A stretch of DNA of 64,000 bases from Bradyrhizobium sp. CCBAU 51765. Lineage in GTDB: Bacteria; Pseudomonadota; Alphaproteobacteria; Rhizobiales; Xanthobacteraceae. Every line of letters begins with the position of its first letter. Position 1 is the stretch's first letter. The stretch covers positions 4,019,001 to 4,083,000 of the forward strand of contig NZ_CP030038.1 in NCBI RefSeq assembly GCF_015291725.1, given 5' to 3'. The notes beneath the pieces are model-generated. The model searched no databases. It was not told where the DNA came from and saw nothing but the letters and a program-made list of their open reading frames with translations. A program made the position numbers and the translations under genes. Of the stretch, positions 44,891-53,574 are shown one piece after another.

Positions 44891-45295
44891 ATGACGGCAG
44901 CAATGGCGAAATCTTCCAAGCTGGTTGCCGCCAGGCGCGGCAAGGTATTGTTGGTCAGGCGCCGGTCGGATGGCCTCTGGATGTTTCCGGGCGGCCGCAA
45001 GCGTCCGCGCGAGTCGGAGAAGGACTGCCTGCGGCGGGAGATCAAGGAGGAGCTTCCAAAGCTGAAGCTCGGCAGGATCACCCTCTGGAAGGAAGTGAAG
45101 ACGAGGAACAAGCGCTCGGGCCGCAAGATGAATGACGCGATCTTCATCGCCAAGTCCGCCAAGGGCAGGCTGGCGATCGGCGACAAGAAGGAGATCGACC
45201 GCGCCGCCTGGCAGAAGCCCCGCGGCATCCGCCTGACGCCGACCTCGCGCTACATCCGCGACCGCCTGTTTCCGCGAAAGCGGCGGCGGAGCTGA
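44891..45295 (+). CDS. NUDIX hydrolase
   Basis: A 134-residue protein with the Nudix box GGRKRPRESEKDCLRREIKEELPKL (G-x5-E-x7-RE-U-x-EE). The final G-U of the consensus is replaced by P-K-L. It probably hydrolyses a nucleoside diphosphate derivative. The start is taken as ATG 44891 (MTAAMAKSSKLVAARRGKVLLVRRR); ATG 44903 is possible. It is rich in Lys and Arg. Confidence 0.85.
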   Translation: MTAAMAKSSKLVAARRGKVLLVRRRSDGLWMFPGGRKRPRESEKDCLRREIKEELPKLKLGRITLWKEVKTRNKRSGRKMNDAIFIAKSAKGRLAIGDKKEIDRAAWQKPRGIRLTPTSRYIRDRLFPRKRRRS

Positions 45296-45377
45296 GCTGG
45301 TCCTCTCACCCTGCGCGGCAAATGACCGCGGACCTTTGCGCGCATCGCGCCAAGGCGCCGGTTGGAACGGACAGCCG

Positions 45378-45614
45378 TTATTGCTTGGCCGCCATCGCTT
45401 CCAGGCAATGGTTGAGAAAGGCGGTGCGATCCCTGGGCAGCACCTTCTCGAGATCGGCCTTCAGCGCGCATTCACGCTGGCGCAACTGCTCGGCGCGGCG
45501 CTTCTCGGCTGCCTCGCGGTACTCGGGAGCAACCTTGTTGGGATCGACCAGCGTCTGTGCGTGGGCGGCCGTCGCAAGCAGTGCGATGGCGCCGATGAAA
45601 ATGAATGACCTCAA
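45378..45614 (-). CDS. Small secreted hypothetical protein (TTG start)
   Basis: A 78-residue protein with the signal peptide MRSFIFIGAIALLATAAHAQ and a charged helical mature part (EAAEKRRAEQLRQRECALKADLEKVLPRDRTAFLNHCLEAM) with two cysteines. The TTG at 45614 is chosen because GGAGG lies five bases upstream and the signal peptide begins there. Function is unknown. Confidence 0.75.
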   Translation of the reverse strand: MRSFIFIGAIALLATAAHAQTLVDPNKVAPEYREAAEKRRAEQLRQRECALKADLEKVLPRDRTAFLNHCLEAMAAKQ

Positions 45615-45906
45615 ATGAGCCTCCGTAAAAGCGGGCATCCTAACGCGTGGCGCGTGCGCGCTCAAACCGAGAGATGAGGTACTCCGTTCCGGCATGATTG
45701 GACCCCGGAGGTTGGGCGTGGATCATTGGAACGACTCTGCGTAGCGTGCGTCGAATCTAGGCTCACGGCCCATCCCCAAGCCCCAACGCCCCCCGGGCCG
45801 CGAGAAAACCTTAAAGGTTGGCGATCTCAGGGCCTCTCGCGCTGAGGTCGTTTGCTCGACGCAGAGCATGTGAACCAGTTCACAAGCGCGCGGCGAAACC
45901 GCTGCT

Positions 45907-46056
45907 ATGAAGACGTCATTGCTTAACCTATTGATGTTGACCGAAACGCCCCAGTGTGGCTCCAAGCGCTGGGGCTTTTTCGTGGCTGCATGCGCACACG
46001 ACGTCTTCGATCGTCGCAATGCTTGCATCGAGCGATGCCGATCGCGGGCCGCATGA
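45907..46056 (+). CDS. Possible Leu-rich leader ORF crossing a terminator
   Basis: A 49-codon ORF starting MKTSLLNLLMLTETPQCG, with five Leu in its residues 5-11. It reads through the terminator hairpin (KRWGFF is encoded by its right arm and T-run) and ends at TGA 46056. Ribosome passage would disrupt the hairpin. It may be a leader peptide controlling the next gene, or just chance. No ribosome binding site or clear promoter is seen. Confidence 0.35.
   Translation: MKTSLLNLLMLTETPQCGSKRWGFFVAACAHDVFDRRNACIERCRSRAA
45948..45980 (+). terminator. Rho-independent terminator upstream of the Mfd-like gene
   Basis: GCCCCAG and CTGGGGC pair around a 14-base loop, followed by TTTTT. No gene lies directly upstream on this strand, so the terminator must end a small RNA or act as an attenuator for the Mfd-like gene. 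Confidence 0.8.
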
Positions 46057-46183
46057 GTTCCGCGCTGCAGGCCTAGCAAAACAGCCAGATTGTCGGGATC
46101 GCGGCGCCGCCCTTGAACGTTGCGACGAGGGGTGCGTTCGCGGGGCAAATCCCATATGCATGGCGGCGAGTTGCCGATTCGAG

Positions 46184-49100
46184 ATGAGGGCGGCTCGCAT
46201 TCTGTTGGCTACAACGCAAGACCAGAAACGGGTTCAAGTGAGGCTTTCGAAAAAGACGAGGGTGGCCAAGAAGGCGCCGAAGAAGAGCAAAGGATCGCAG
46301 CGCGCCACGATCTCGTCTTCGTCGCCCCTCGGCATGATGGCTCTTCACCTGCTTGCACAATGGAAGCAGTCCGGACGCAGCGGGATCGTCTTCCTTGCCG
46401 AGAGCGAGAACAGGGCGGAGCGGCTGGGCAGCGTCATTCACGCGCTCGACCCGTCCTGCGAGGTGCTGGTGTTTCCGCGATTGAACACCTTGCCGTTCGA
46501 CCAGCTCGAGCCTTCGCACGAGCTCGCGGGGCGCAGAGCCTCGGTGCTGAGCCGCCTCGCAAAATCCAGGAAGCCGTTGTTTCTCGTGTCGACCGCGGAA
46601 GCGGTGATGGAGCGCCTGCCGCCGCCGGCGAGCCTGTCGCGCCTGAGCCTGAGCCTGAAAGTGGGCGGTCCGTTCTCGGAGCGGGACCTCGAGACCCGCC
46701 TCCAGGCCCTCGGATACGATCTCGACGACGAGCCGGACTATCCGGGCGGCGCGCTGTTCCACGGGCAGACCTTCGAGATATTTCCCGCGGGCGCGCTGGG
46801 GCCGTTCCGGATCGAGCATTCGGAGCGCGCGATCAGGCGGATCGTGGCCTTCGACCCGAACGAGCACAGGATCATCTTCGAGACCAAAGAGCTGCTCGTC
46901 GATCCCATGTCGGAGCGGCTCGGCCTTGCCGGCAAACGCGGCAAGCGCGCGAGCCTGTTCGATTATTGTGGGGGCGCCAAATGGATCGCGGACGCCGGCG
47001 TCCCGTTGCATGCCGACGCCTGGCTGGACACGATCGAGGAGGCCGCAGGCCGATCGGAGCGGGAGCGTGAATATCTCGCACGGCGCGACTGGAAGCAGCT
47101 CTCCAAGAGCATGAAGGTGCTGCCGCGGACTGCGCCCTTCCAGCACGTCCCGGAGTTTTCGAAGCTGACGTCCTCCAGGAAGGCGCTGCGTGGCTTCATC
47201 GAGGAGACACGCCGGGCCGGATCGCGACTGATGCTCGTCGCCGCGCACGAGGACGATCTGCGCGTGATGGAGCGGATGAGCGGCGTCAAGGCGGAGCGCT
47301 GCGACGACTGGGACGAGGCGGCGCGCGGGCGGGGCGGCGAGGCGACGCTGCTGGCCGATCTCGATGCCGGCTTCGTCGTGCCGGGGAAGAAGCCTCTGGT
47401 CGTGGTGACGGCGTCGGACGTGCTCGGCAGCCGCGCGCATCATCCGCAACCGATGGCGCGCGCCTGGAGTGCGGCCTTCGACCACGCCGATGTGCCCGAG
47501 CAGGGCACGGTGGTCGTCCACCTCCAGCGCGGCCTTGCCGTGCTCGACGGCTTGCAGACCGTCAACACCGGTGGCGGCGCCATGCGCGAGATGATCCGCC
47601 TGAAGTTCGCAGGCGACAATGCGGTTCTGGTGCCGCCGGCCGATCTCGCCTTGATGTGGCCTTACGCGACCGAGCTCGGCAAGCTCGCGCTCGACAAGGC
47701 CGATGGCAGCACATGGTGGGCCCGCCGCGGTGAGGCCGAGCGCGAGATCCAGGCCGCGGGCAAGGTGCTGGCCAAGCACATCAGCCAGCGCCGGCGGCGG
47801 CGCGCAGAAAAGCTGGTGCCGCCGGGATCGGCCTACGAGAAGTTCGTTGCGCGCTTCCCTTACTTCACGACGATCGACCAGGCCCAGGCCATCAGCGACG
47901 TGCTGGACGATCTTGCATCCGGTCATCCCATGGACCGGGTGATCTGCGGCGACGTCGGCTTTGGCAAGACCGAGGTGGCGCTTCGCGCGGCGGCCGCGGT
48001 GGTGCTGTCGGGCAAGCAGGTGGCGGTCGCGGTGCCGACGACGGTGCTGGCGAGGCAGCACGTCGCGACGTTCCAGAAGCGCTTTGCGCCGTTCGGCATC
48101 GAGGTGGGAAACCTGTCGCGGGCAACGTCCGGCGCGCAGCTGCGGGAGACCCGGGAGGGCCTGCGCAGCGGCCGGATCAAGGTCGTGATCGGCACGCAGG
48201 CGCTCACCGGCAAGGACGTCAAATTCGACGATCTCGGCCTCGTCATCATCGACGAGGAGCAGCATTTCGGCGCAGCCGAGAAGACCAGGCTCGCCGGCCT
48301 CGCCAAGAACGTCCACGTGCTGATGATGAGCGCGACGCCGATCCCGCGGACGCTCGCCGCCGGGCTTGCCGGCTTCCGCGACCTCAGCGTGATCGCCTCG
48401 CCGCCGGTGCACCGGCTGCCGGTCGCAACCCGGATTGCGCCGCTGTCCGATGCCGCCATCGCCTCCGCGCTGCTGCGCGAGCAGCGCCGCCACGGGCAGA
48501 GTTTCCTGATCTGTCCACGCATCCACGATCTCGATCCGATGCTGGCGCGGGTGCAGGCGGTGGCGCCGGACCTGCGCATCGTCTGTCTGCACGGCAAGCT
48601 GCCCGCCGACGAGATCGACGACCGGATGATGAGCTTCGTCGAGGGCGGTGCCGACGTCCTGCTCGCGACCAACATCGTCGAGAGCGGCCTCGACATTCCC
48701 CGCGCCAACACCATCGTGGTGTGCTGGCCGGAAAAGTTCGGCCTTGCCCAGCTGCACCAGCTGCGCGGACGCGTCGGCCGCAGCGGCATCCGCGCCTTCG
48801 CCCATCTCTTGACCGAGACGGAGTCGGGACAATCCGAGAAGCGGCTGGCCGTGCTCGAGGAGTTCAGCCGGCCGGGCGCCGGCTTCGCCATCAGCGAGCG
48901 CGACCTCGATCTCAGGGGCGCGGGCGATTTGTTCTCGGAGCAGCAGTCCGGCCACGTCCAGGTGTTCGGGCCCGTGCTCTACAGCCACCTCCTGAAGATG
49001 GCCTCGGAGAAGGCCGACGAGGAGCGCGCCGCGGTGTGGGTGCCCGACCTGAACCTGCCGGTCGGGGACATGCTGCCCGAGACCTATGTGCAGTCCGAGC

Positions 49101-49441
49101 CCGTGCGGCTCGAGCTCTATGCGCGCGCCGCAAGATGCAATGGCGAGGACGACCTCGAAGACCTCGAAGAGGAGACCTCCCGCCGCTTCGGACCCTTGCC
49201 CAAGGTGGCGCGCGATTTCTTCGCCGCAGCCAGGCTCAGGATCGAGTGCAAGCGCAGAGGCATCATCCGCCTCGACGTCGGTCCCGAGGCTGTGGCTGCG
49301 ACGTTCCTGCCGGGGCGCTTGCGCAAATCGAGAGGCAAGTCGCTGCAACGCGACGGCGATCGGGTGGTCCATCACAGTGCGACGCGCGATGCGCCGTTCG
49401 AGCGGGTCGAGGCGCTGTTCGAGGTGCTCGACGAGGGGTGA
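46184..49441 (+). CDS. Mfd-like DEAD/DEAH helicase (transcription-repair coupling factor paralogue)
   Basis: A protein of about 1085 residues with the Mfd domain order. The UvrB-homology part (VFPRLNTLPFDQLEPSHELAGRRASVLSRL) comes first, then a diverged RID/CarD-like module (PEQGTVVVHLQRGLAVLDGLQTV...VLVPPADLALMW). The translocase follows: Walker A DVGFGKTEVALRAA, DEEQ box IIDEEQHFG, SATPIPRTLA, and HQLRGRVGRSG. A TRCF/D7-like end closes it. It is shorter and more diverged than canonical Mfd (about 1170 residues), so I take it as the second Mfd-type protein found in some rhizobia. It would displace stalled RNA polymerase or translocate on DNA. Start uncertain: ATG 46184 or GTG 46238 (MRLSKKTRV). 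Neither has a strong ribosome binding site. Confidence 0.85.
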   Translation: MRAARILLATTQDQKRVQVRLSKKTRVAKKAPKKSKGSQRATISSSSPLGMMALHLLAQWKQSGRSGIVFLAESENRAERLGSVIHALDPSCEVLVFPRLNTLPFDQLEPSHELAGRRASVLSRLAKSRKPLFLVSTAEAVMERLPPPASLSRLSLSLKVGGPFSERDLETRLQALGYDLDDEPDYPGGALFHGQTFEIFPAGALGPFRIEHSERAIRRIVAFDPNEHRIIFETKELLVDPMSERLGLAGKRGKRASLFDYCGGAKWIADAGVPLHADAWLDTIEEAAGRSEREREYLARRDWKQLSKSMKVLPRTAPFQHVPEFSKLTSSRKALRGFIEETRRAGSRLMLVAAHEDDLRVMERMSGVKAERCDDWDEAARGRGGEATLLADLDAGFVVPGKKPLVVVTASDVLGSRAHHPQPMARAWSAAFDHADVPEQGTVVVHLQRGLAVLDGLQTVNTGGGAMREMIRLKFAGDNAVLVPPADLALMWPYATELGKLALDKADGSTWWARRGEAEREIQAAGKVLAKHISQRRRRRAEKLVPPGSAYEKFVARFPYFTTIDQAQAISDVLDDLASGHPMDRVICGDVGFGKTEVALRAAAAVVLSGKQVAVAVPTTVLARQHVATFQKRFAPFGIEVGNLSRATSGAQLRETREGLRSGRIKVVIGTQALTGKDVKFDDLGLVIIDEEQHFGAAEKTRLAGLAKNVHVLMMSATPIPRTLAAGLAGFRDLSVIASPPVHRLPVATRIAPLSDAAIASALLREQRRHGQSFLICPRIHDLDPMLARVQAVAPDLRIVCLHGKLPADEIDDRMMSFVEGGADVLLATNIVESGLDIPRANTIVVCWPEKFGLAQLHQLRGRVGRSGIRAFAHLLTETESGQSEKRLAVLEEFSRPGAGFAISERDLDLRGAGDLFSEQQSGHVQVFGPVLYSHLLKMASEKADEERAAVWVPDLNLPVGDMLPETYVQSEPVRLELYARAARCNGEDDLEDLEEETSRRFGPLPKVARDFFAAARLRIECKRRGIIRLDVGPEAVAATFLPGRLRKSRGKSLQRDGDRVVHHSATRDAPFERVEALFEVLDEG

Positions 49442-49813
49442 GCTGTAAAAAAACGCGAAAACAACCCCATGCACAGTAGCCAAGTGCTTCTGCGGCAACG
49501 CTTTCCGCATCAGGCGCCAAAATCCCGTTTGACCTGTCGGGCAAAACAGTGGCATGATGCCAAATTCGGAAAATCCGTCGGGAGGAGGTCGACGCTGCGG
49601 GGCGCGTGCTCGGCGCTCCAGGGCGAGTGCGCAGCGCACAGATCCGTAATCGGCCGGGGGCGTCGGGCCCGCCAGCCGGCCAGGCCGCTAACGTGGAATT
49701 AATCCGAAAAGCCCACAATTTTAGACAGTTGGAGATGGGTGCTGCGTACAGGAGCCGTCACGAGGACGTTCCGGCGACGGCGTCCTGTTGCTCGCTCATT
49801 GGGGTCAACGCAG

Positions 49814-50470
49814 ATGACCACGTCCCTGGAAACGCCAAGCTTCGCCGAAGAACTCGACGCGGTGGCCCTTGCAGCCGCCGCAGCCGCGCACGATCCCGCG
49901 GCCCCGGAAGCTCCAGTGCCGCACACGCGGCCCGGCCGGAAAACGGTGCTGCTCCTGGCGGTGTGTGCGCTGGCCATCAACGGCGCGGCGGCCGTCTATA
50001 CGTCGCCGTCCGGCTTGCCGTCGCTGAATGTCGGCAGCCTGGCCGAGCTGCTTCCGCGCCAGGACGCACCCGCGCCGAAACCGGATCCGGTCGTCGCTGC
50101 CCTGAAGGACATTCAATCCGCCCAGCAGCAGCACACGGCTTCGCTGCAGGCGAACAACCACGCCTTGCAGCAGAATGCGGCCCTGCTGCAGCAGGATTCA
50201 CTGGTGCTGCTCTCCCTGCGGCAGAGCATCACGGACGAACGGGTCGATGTGAAGAAGATATCCTCGCAGCTGTCCACGCTGATCGCGAAGGTCGACTCGC
50301 TGCAAAACGTGATGATGTCGGACGTCACGTCCTCGATCCGGCGCGCGAACGCTCGCTATGGATTGTCCGCAGCGATGCGCAAACGGCTGGTCCGGCCGTC
50401 GAAGCCGGCAGGGCCTGTTTCGGTGGGAGGAGCTCCGCTGACCGTGCCGGCTGCAGCCCCGGAGAGCTGA
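49814..50470 (+). CDS. Membrane-anchored hypothetical protein with coiled coil
   Basis: A 218-residue protein. After an acidic N-terminus (SLETPSFAEELDAVALAAAAAAHDPAAPE) comes one membrane span (KTVLLLAVCALAINGAAAVY). A long Gln/Leu-rich coiled coil follows (ALKDIQSAQQQHTASLQANNHALQQNAALLQQDSLVLLSLRQSI...DVKKISSQLSTLIAKVDSLQNVM) with a basic C-terminus. Similar proteins occur in multiple copies in Bradyrhizobium as far as I recall. Function is unknown. The start at 49814 is the first ATG with protein-like composition. Confidence 0.7.
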   Translation: MTTSLETPSFAEELDAVALAAAAAAHDPAAPEAPVPHTRPGRKTVLLLAVCALAINGAAAVYTSPSGLPSLNVGSLAELLPRQDAPAPKPDPVVAALKDIQSAQQQHTASLQANNHALQQNAALLQQDSLVLLSLRQSITDERVDVKKISSQLSTLIAKVDSLQNVMMSDVTSSIRRANARYGLSAAMRKRLVRPSKPAGPVSVGGAPLTVPAAAPES

Positions 50471-50536
50471 AGACAGGTCAACGATCGTCCGACCCGCCGG
50501 TTCACAGCAAGCATTCTGTGAGGACCGCGGTCTCAA

Positions 50537-51230
50537 TCAGTTGGGCCCGCAGCATTTCTTGTATTTCTTGCCTGAGCCGCATGGGCACGGTTCGTTGCGA
50601 CCGACCTTTGTCCCCCGGGGCAGTGAAGGCCGTTGGGCCGATATCCTGAATCGGCTGGTAGTTGGCAAGACGCCATTCGTTGAGGATGACGACCCAGTCG
50701 GCGATCTTGTCAGGTGCTGCGGTCAGGATGGGATCGTCGAGCTCAACCTCCTTGTCTCCCCGGGCGATCTCGGCGAGCAGCAGCATTCCGCTCATCGCCG
50801 CCGCCGTATCAGCATCGGCGTCGAGCAGCTCTTTCCAGGCTGCCGGGCGTAGCGCGACGGCCTTCTCGAAGCCCCCGATCCAAAGCTCCCAGAGCACGTC
50901 GTCATTACGGGTGTCGACGCAGAACAACAGACCGTAGCGCGCGGGGCGTTCCATCAGCGTGCGCGCGACGTTTTTGTAGTGCTCCATGACGAGCCTGAGA
51001 ACCCGATTGGCATGATCACGATTCTCGAAGACCGCGCCTGGTCTGCGCTGTCCTCATGCCAGAGGACAGGGAGCCAATCGCTGGGCATGATCAGCTCCGG
51101 GCAGGTCAGCAAGCCGGCGATGAAGCCATCAAGCTCATCGAGCAGCATGGTGCCCTCGCCGAGGGCGAGCAGTTCTTCGTCAAACTGCTTGCTCCTGAAA
51201 CGAGACTCGACCAGCGGGATCAACAAGCTC
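50537..51230 (-). pseudogene. UPF0149/YecA-like gene with SEC-C end, two frameshifts
   Basis: Three frames together give a YecA-family protein. First comes FDEELLALGEGTMLLDELDGFIAGLLTCPELIMPSDWLPVLW. After a one-base loss near 51035 it continues VFENRDHANRVLRLVMEHYKNVARTLMERPARYGLLF ... EWRLANYQPIQDI. After a second frameshift near 50635 the zinc-binding SEC-C motif KVGRNEPCPCGSGKKYKKCCG ends the frame at 50537. The 5' end is fused to a partial copy of another small gene (51180-51314). It is a decayed gene, unless two sequencing errors coincide. Confidence 0.8.
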
Positions 51231-51314
51231 CTTGGCCTTCTTGAGGGCGGCGGCGAGTGACAGCTGCTTGAGGCTGACGCCGCCCGCCGTGTCGAAACCG
51301 TTGATTTCAAACAT
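51180..51314 (-). CDS. Short paralogue of the 52624 gene with internal deletion
   Basis: A 44-codon ORF. MFEINGFDTAGG...LAAALKKAKELV matches the gene at 52624-52794, but about ten residues (QDGCWDVRVV) are missing, and the end DPAGRVSFQEQAV is a diverged form of VDPGGRVYTSFEEQAA. Upstream, a CGGAGG-type ribosome binding site is also conserved. It is either a short working variant or a remnant. It overlaps the start of the UPF0149 pseudogene in another frame. Confidence 0.5.
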   Translation of the reverse strand: MFEINGFDTAGGVSLKQLSLAAALKKAKELVDPAGRVSFQEQAV

Positions 51315-51482
51315 GCCGCTCCTCCGATTTTAGTGAATCATACACGTTTCTGGCGGGTTGTCAGCGGGCTTTTGGGGGCTCGCTTGGAACGGTCCAGACG
51401 TGCTTCTCAGGAATTCGTGACTTGTTCCAGCGATGTCCGCACCCCAGTTAGATAATGTGCGATCAGATGTGCGGAGGACAAA
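51315..51482. other. Short intergenic region
   Basis: The first 50 bases, upstream of the 51180-51314 gene, are similar to those upstream of its paralogue (52795-52845; compare ATACACGTTTCTGGCGGGT with GTACACGTTTCCGGCGGGG). So the duplication included the promoter region. Nothing else is seen. Confidence 0.5.
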
Positions 51483-51752
51483 ATGCGCGGATTATTGGTG
51501 ATGTTCCTCGCGGTGGCTTCGCTGAGCCAGGCCCACGCAGAGGCGAAGGTGAACGCTCAGGATGCCTCGTGCAGCTATACGCTGGCGACTGGGGATACGT
51601 ACCAGATACCAGCGGGCCAGAATCTTTGCTGGCGCGTCCCACCGCCCTCTTACAAGGAGTATACGCTCCTGCGTTGTGATCCACCGTTTCAGGAGCTCAG
51701 CCGGGTCCAACATGGCGATGGACGCTGCAACAAGTATGAGGAACGCCAGTAA
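51483..51752 (+). CDS. Small secreted hypothetical protein
   Basis: An 89-residue protein with the signal peptide MRGLLVMFLAVASLSQAHAEA and a short mature domain with four cysteines (SCSYTL, LCWRV, RCDPP, RCNKY) suited to two disulfides. The start at 51483 is set by the signal peptide. Function is unknown. Confidence 0.7.
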   Translation: MRGLLVMFLAVASLSQAHAEAKVNAQDASCSYTLATGDTYQIPAGQNLCWRVPPPSYKEYTLLRCDPPFQELSRVQHGDGRCNKYEERQ

Positions 51753-51798
51753 CTGGTGCTGGATGCGCGCCTTCGATGGCGGCTCTCACCGCGAGGCC

Positions 51799-52107
51799 TC
51801 ACTTCAAGGCGTGGTCGATCTTGTGCCCCAGGTGCCCGGTGTCGTGATCGCGACGCAGCTGGCTCAGCGACGTCTCGTTCAGCTGGGCCAGGACCTCGCT
51901 GAGTTGCGCCGCATCGGGATAGCCGGCCGCAAAACCCTTTCCGTAGATCTTGCGCAATGTGCCGACCAGCGTGTTGCCGTGCTTCTTGCTGATCTGGCCA
52001 TCCTTGTCCCGATGGCGGCCATCCAGGCCCGGTTCCTTCATGTGTCTCTCCCGTGCGGCGTCTGAAGCGCCTGGAGAGAGCGTGCGCCCAAACGAGTCGA
52101 CTGGCAA
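51799..52107 (-). CDS. Small hypothetical protein (intact copy of a duplicated gene)
   Basis: A 102-residue protein. The basic N-terminus (MPVDSFGRTLSPGASDAARERHMKEPGLDGRHRDKDGQISKKHGNTLVGTLRKIYG) is followed by a helical C-terminus (FAAGYPDAAQLSEVLAQLNETSLSQLRRDHDTGHLGHKIDHAL). GNTLVGTLRKIYG suggests a short DNA- or RNA-interacting region, but no family is recognised. A truncated, frameshifted copy is at 53575-53685. It is divergent from 52245-52466. Confidence 0.65.
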   Translation of the reverse strand: MPVDSFGRTLSPGASDAARERHMKEPGLDGRHRDKDGQISKKHGNTLVGTLRKIYGKGFAAGYPDAAQLSEVLAQLNETSLSQLRRDHDTGHLGHKIDHALK

Positions 52108-52244
52108 TGGGAGCGCGCGTCACCGATTGCCGGTGCCGGCGCAAGAGCCCACGCTTGTCTCGCCTGCTTGTGAAGGCGCGGTCGATTGTGGTGAACCGAT
52201 AGGAGCAACACATAGGGACCGGTTGCTCGATTGGAGCCGATGCG

Positions 52245-52466
52245 ATGCGCTCTCTTTTCGCCTTGTGTTTCATGGGTCTGTCGCTCGTGCTGTGCACCGC
52301 CGCAGACGCAGCAACGGTGCATCGCCCTCGCGCACGCCCTCTTGCGGTGGACCGGCCACGCACGAATGCGACGCCACCTGCGCGCTTCGCGGTCCCCGGC
52401 TGGAGTGACGAAGCAACACGGCGCTGGCTCGACAATGCCTCGTCGAATGTCGGCCGCGGCGGATAG
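52245..52466 (+). CDS. Small secreted hypothetical protein
   Basis: A 73-residue protein with the signal peptide MRSLFALCFMGLSLVLCTAADAA and a Pro/Arg-rich mature part (VHRPRARPLAVDRPRTNATPPARFAVPGWSDEATRRWLDNASSNVG). Function is unknown. Its promoter region and first codons recur at 53790-53880, where the copy stops after about 20 codons. Confidence 0.65.
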   Translation: MRSLFALCFMGLSLVLCTAADAATVHRPRARPLAVDRPRTNATPPARFAVPGWSDEATRRWLDNASSNVGRGG

Positions 52467-52498
52467 CGGCGACGGGCGCGGGCGATCGCTCGGAACTA

Positions 52499-52575
52499 AA
52501 GCATGATCCGGAAAAGTGCGCAGCGGTTTTCCCTCGCGACAAACGCGGGACGCGTTTGCGCGGAGATCATGCTTG
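52499..52575. repeat. Dispersed palindromic repeat (AGCATGATCCGGAAAAGTGCG type)
   Basis: GCATGATC ... GATCATGC form the outer arms, with GCGCAGCGGTTTTCC and CGCGTTTGCGCGG inside. I recognise this as a very common intergenic palindrome in Rhizobiales. Confidence 0.7.
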
Positions 52576-52623
52576 AACAACAACCTCAAGCGCGATGACG
52601 ATTCATCCTGATCGCAGCGCGCT

Positions 52624-52794
52624 TTAGGCGGCCTGCTCCTCAAACGAGGTGTAGACGCGGCCGCCGGGATCGACGACCCGAACGTCCCAGCATCCGTCCT
52701 GAACAAGCTCCTTGGCCTTCTTGAGGGCGGCGGCGAGTGACGGCCGCTTGAGTTTGACGATGCCCGCCGTGTCGAAACCGTTGATTTCAAACAT
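52624..52794 (-). CDS. Small hypothetical protein (MFEINGFD family)
   Basis: A 56-residue protein, MFEINGFDTAGIVKLKRPSLAAALKKAKELVQ followed by DGCWDVRVVDPGGRVYTSFEEQA. The layout of helix, strand and strand suggests a compact two-strand fold; no function is known. The ribosome binding site CGGAGGGA lies six bases before ATG 52794. A shortened paralogue lies at 51180-51314. Confidence 0.7.
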   Translation of the reverse strand: MFEINGFDTAGIVKLKRPSLAAALKKAKELVQDGCWDVRVVDPGGRVYTSFEEQAA

Positions 52795-53574
52795 GCTGTC
52801 CCTCCGGTTTTGGAGAAGCGTACACGTTTCCGGCGGGGTGTCTTCCGATTTTTGGGGTGGGAGGGCTTTGGGAACAGCAGCCAAGTGCCAAGCAGGAGCG
52901 GTAAGCGCGATAGTTGCGTGCACTGTCACCGCAACTGAACGCGTTCGGATGATGACATCAGTGCAGCTTGCAGAGGCGCAGAGCCCTCGCTGTGCGGCAT
53001 CGATCGCATCGGGGACGAGGGATTTTCCTTTGGGAGACGAGAGGTCGGACGGCCAGCCTCATCTCGCCCGGCACTCCCGGCGCTCTGATCCGCAATTGAA
53101 TCGGCAGCCGGGAGCATTTGGGGGCTGGAACCCGAGCGGTGCCACATTCGCATCCGGGCGGCAATGCGTAGAACATCGCACTCCGGTAGTTATACGGAAT
53201 CCATTTTCGGAACGGGGTGTTCTATAGAAAGAACACCGGCGCGATTTAAGTACTTGGTTCTATTTCTGCCGGGAATGCCGCAGTGGGGGCTGGAACCGCG
53301 CTGCGGCTTTTCCCATTTGTTCGTTGGTTCACGTGATCGGTCGCCGTGAGGGCAATCGGCGGCTTACCTCTCCCAAACTCCGGCCGAACATCGGCGCCGC
53401 GCCGACCGCACGCTCTGCAGACGAACCGCCGCTCGAGATATGCCGTCAGGCTTGCGGTCAGTATGAGAGCCAAGCGTTGGCTGCACCAATAGTCGGCGCA
53501 ACAAGCGAGGCCCGCCGCGCACGCCCATCTGACGAAGGTAATCTTTCGAGGTAGTATCCTTTGCAATCAAGGCG
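52795..53574. other. Gene-poor region with a palindrome
   Basis: About 780 bases in which no frame has protein-like composition or a start context. The only structured element is the perfect palindrome at 53216-53237 (GGTGTTCT, six bases, AGAACACC). Confidence 0.5.
53216..53237. repeat. Perfect inverted repeat
   Basis: GGTGTTCT and AGAACACC flank ATAGAA. It is A/T-rich compared with its surroundings and sits in a gene-poor stretch. It could be an operator or the remnant of a mobile element end. Confidence 0.5.

Larger units (their letters stand above)
45615..46183. other. Intergenic region with a Leu-rich ORF and terminator
   Basis: About 570 bases upstream of the Mfd-like gene. It contains the ATG-initiated frame 45907-46056, the terminator 45948-45980, and the palindrome GTGAACCAGTTCAC. 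No other gene is convincing. Confidence 0.5.

Noticed and set aside
46073..49639. 1188-codon open frame opposite the Mfd-like gene
   Set aside because: Same reason: no recognisable domain, and the plus strand has all helicase motifs.
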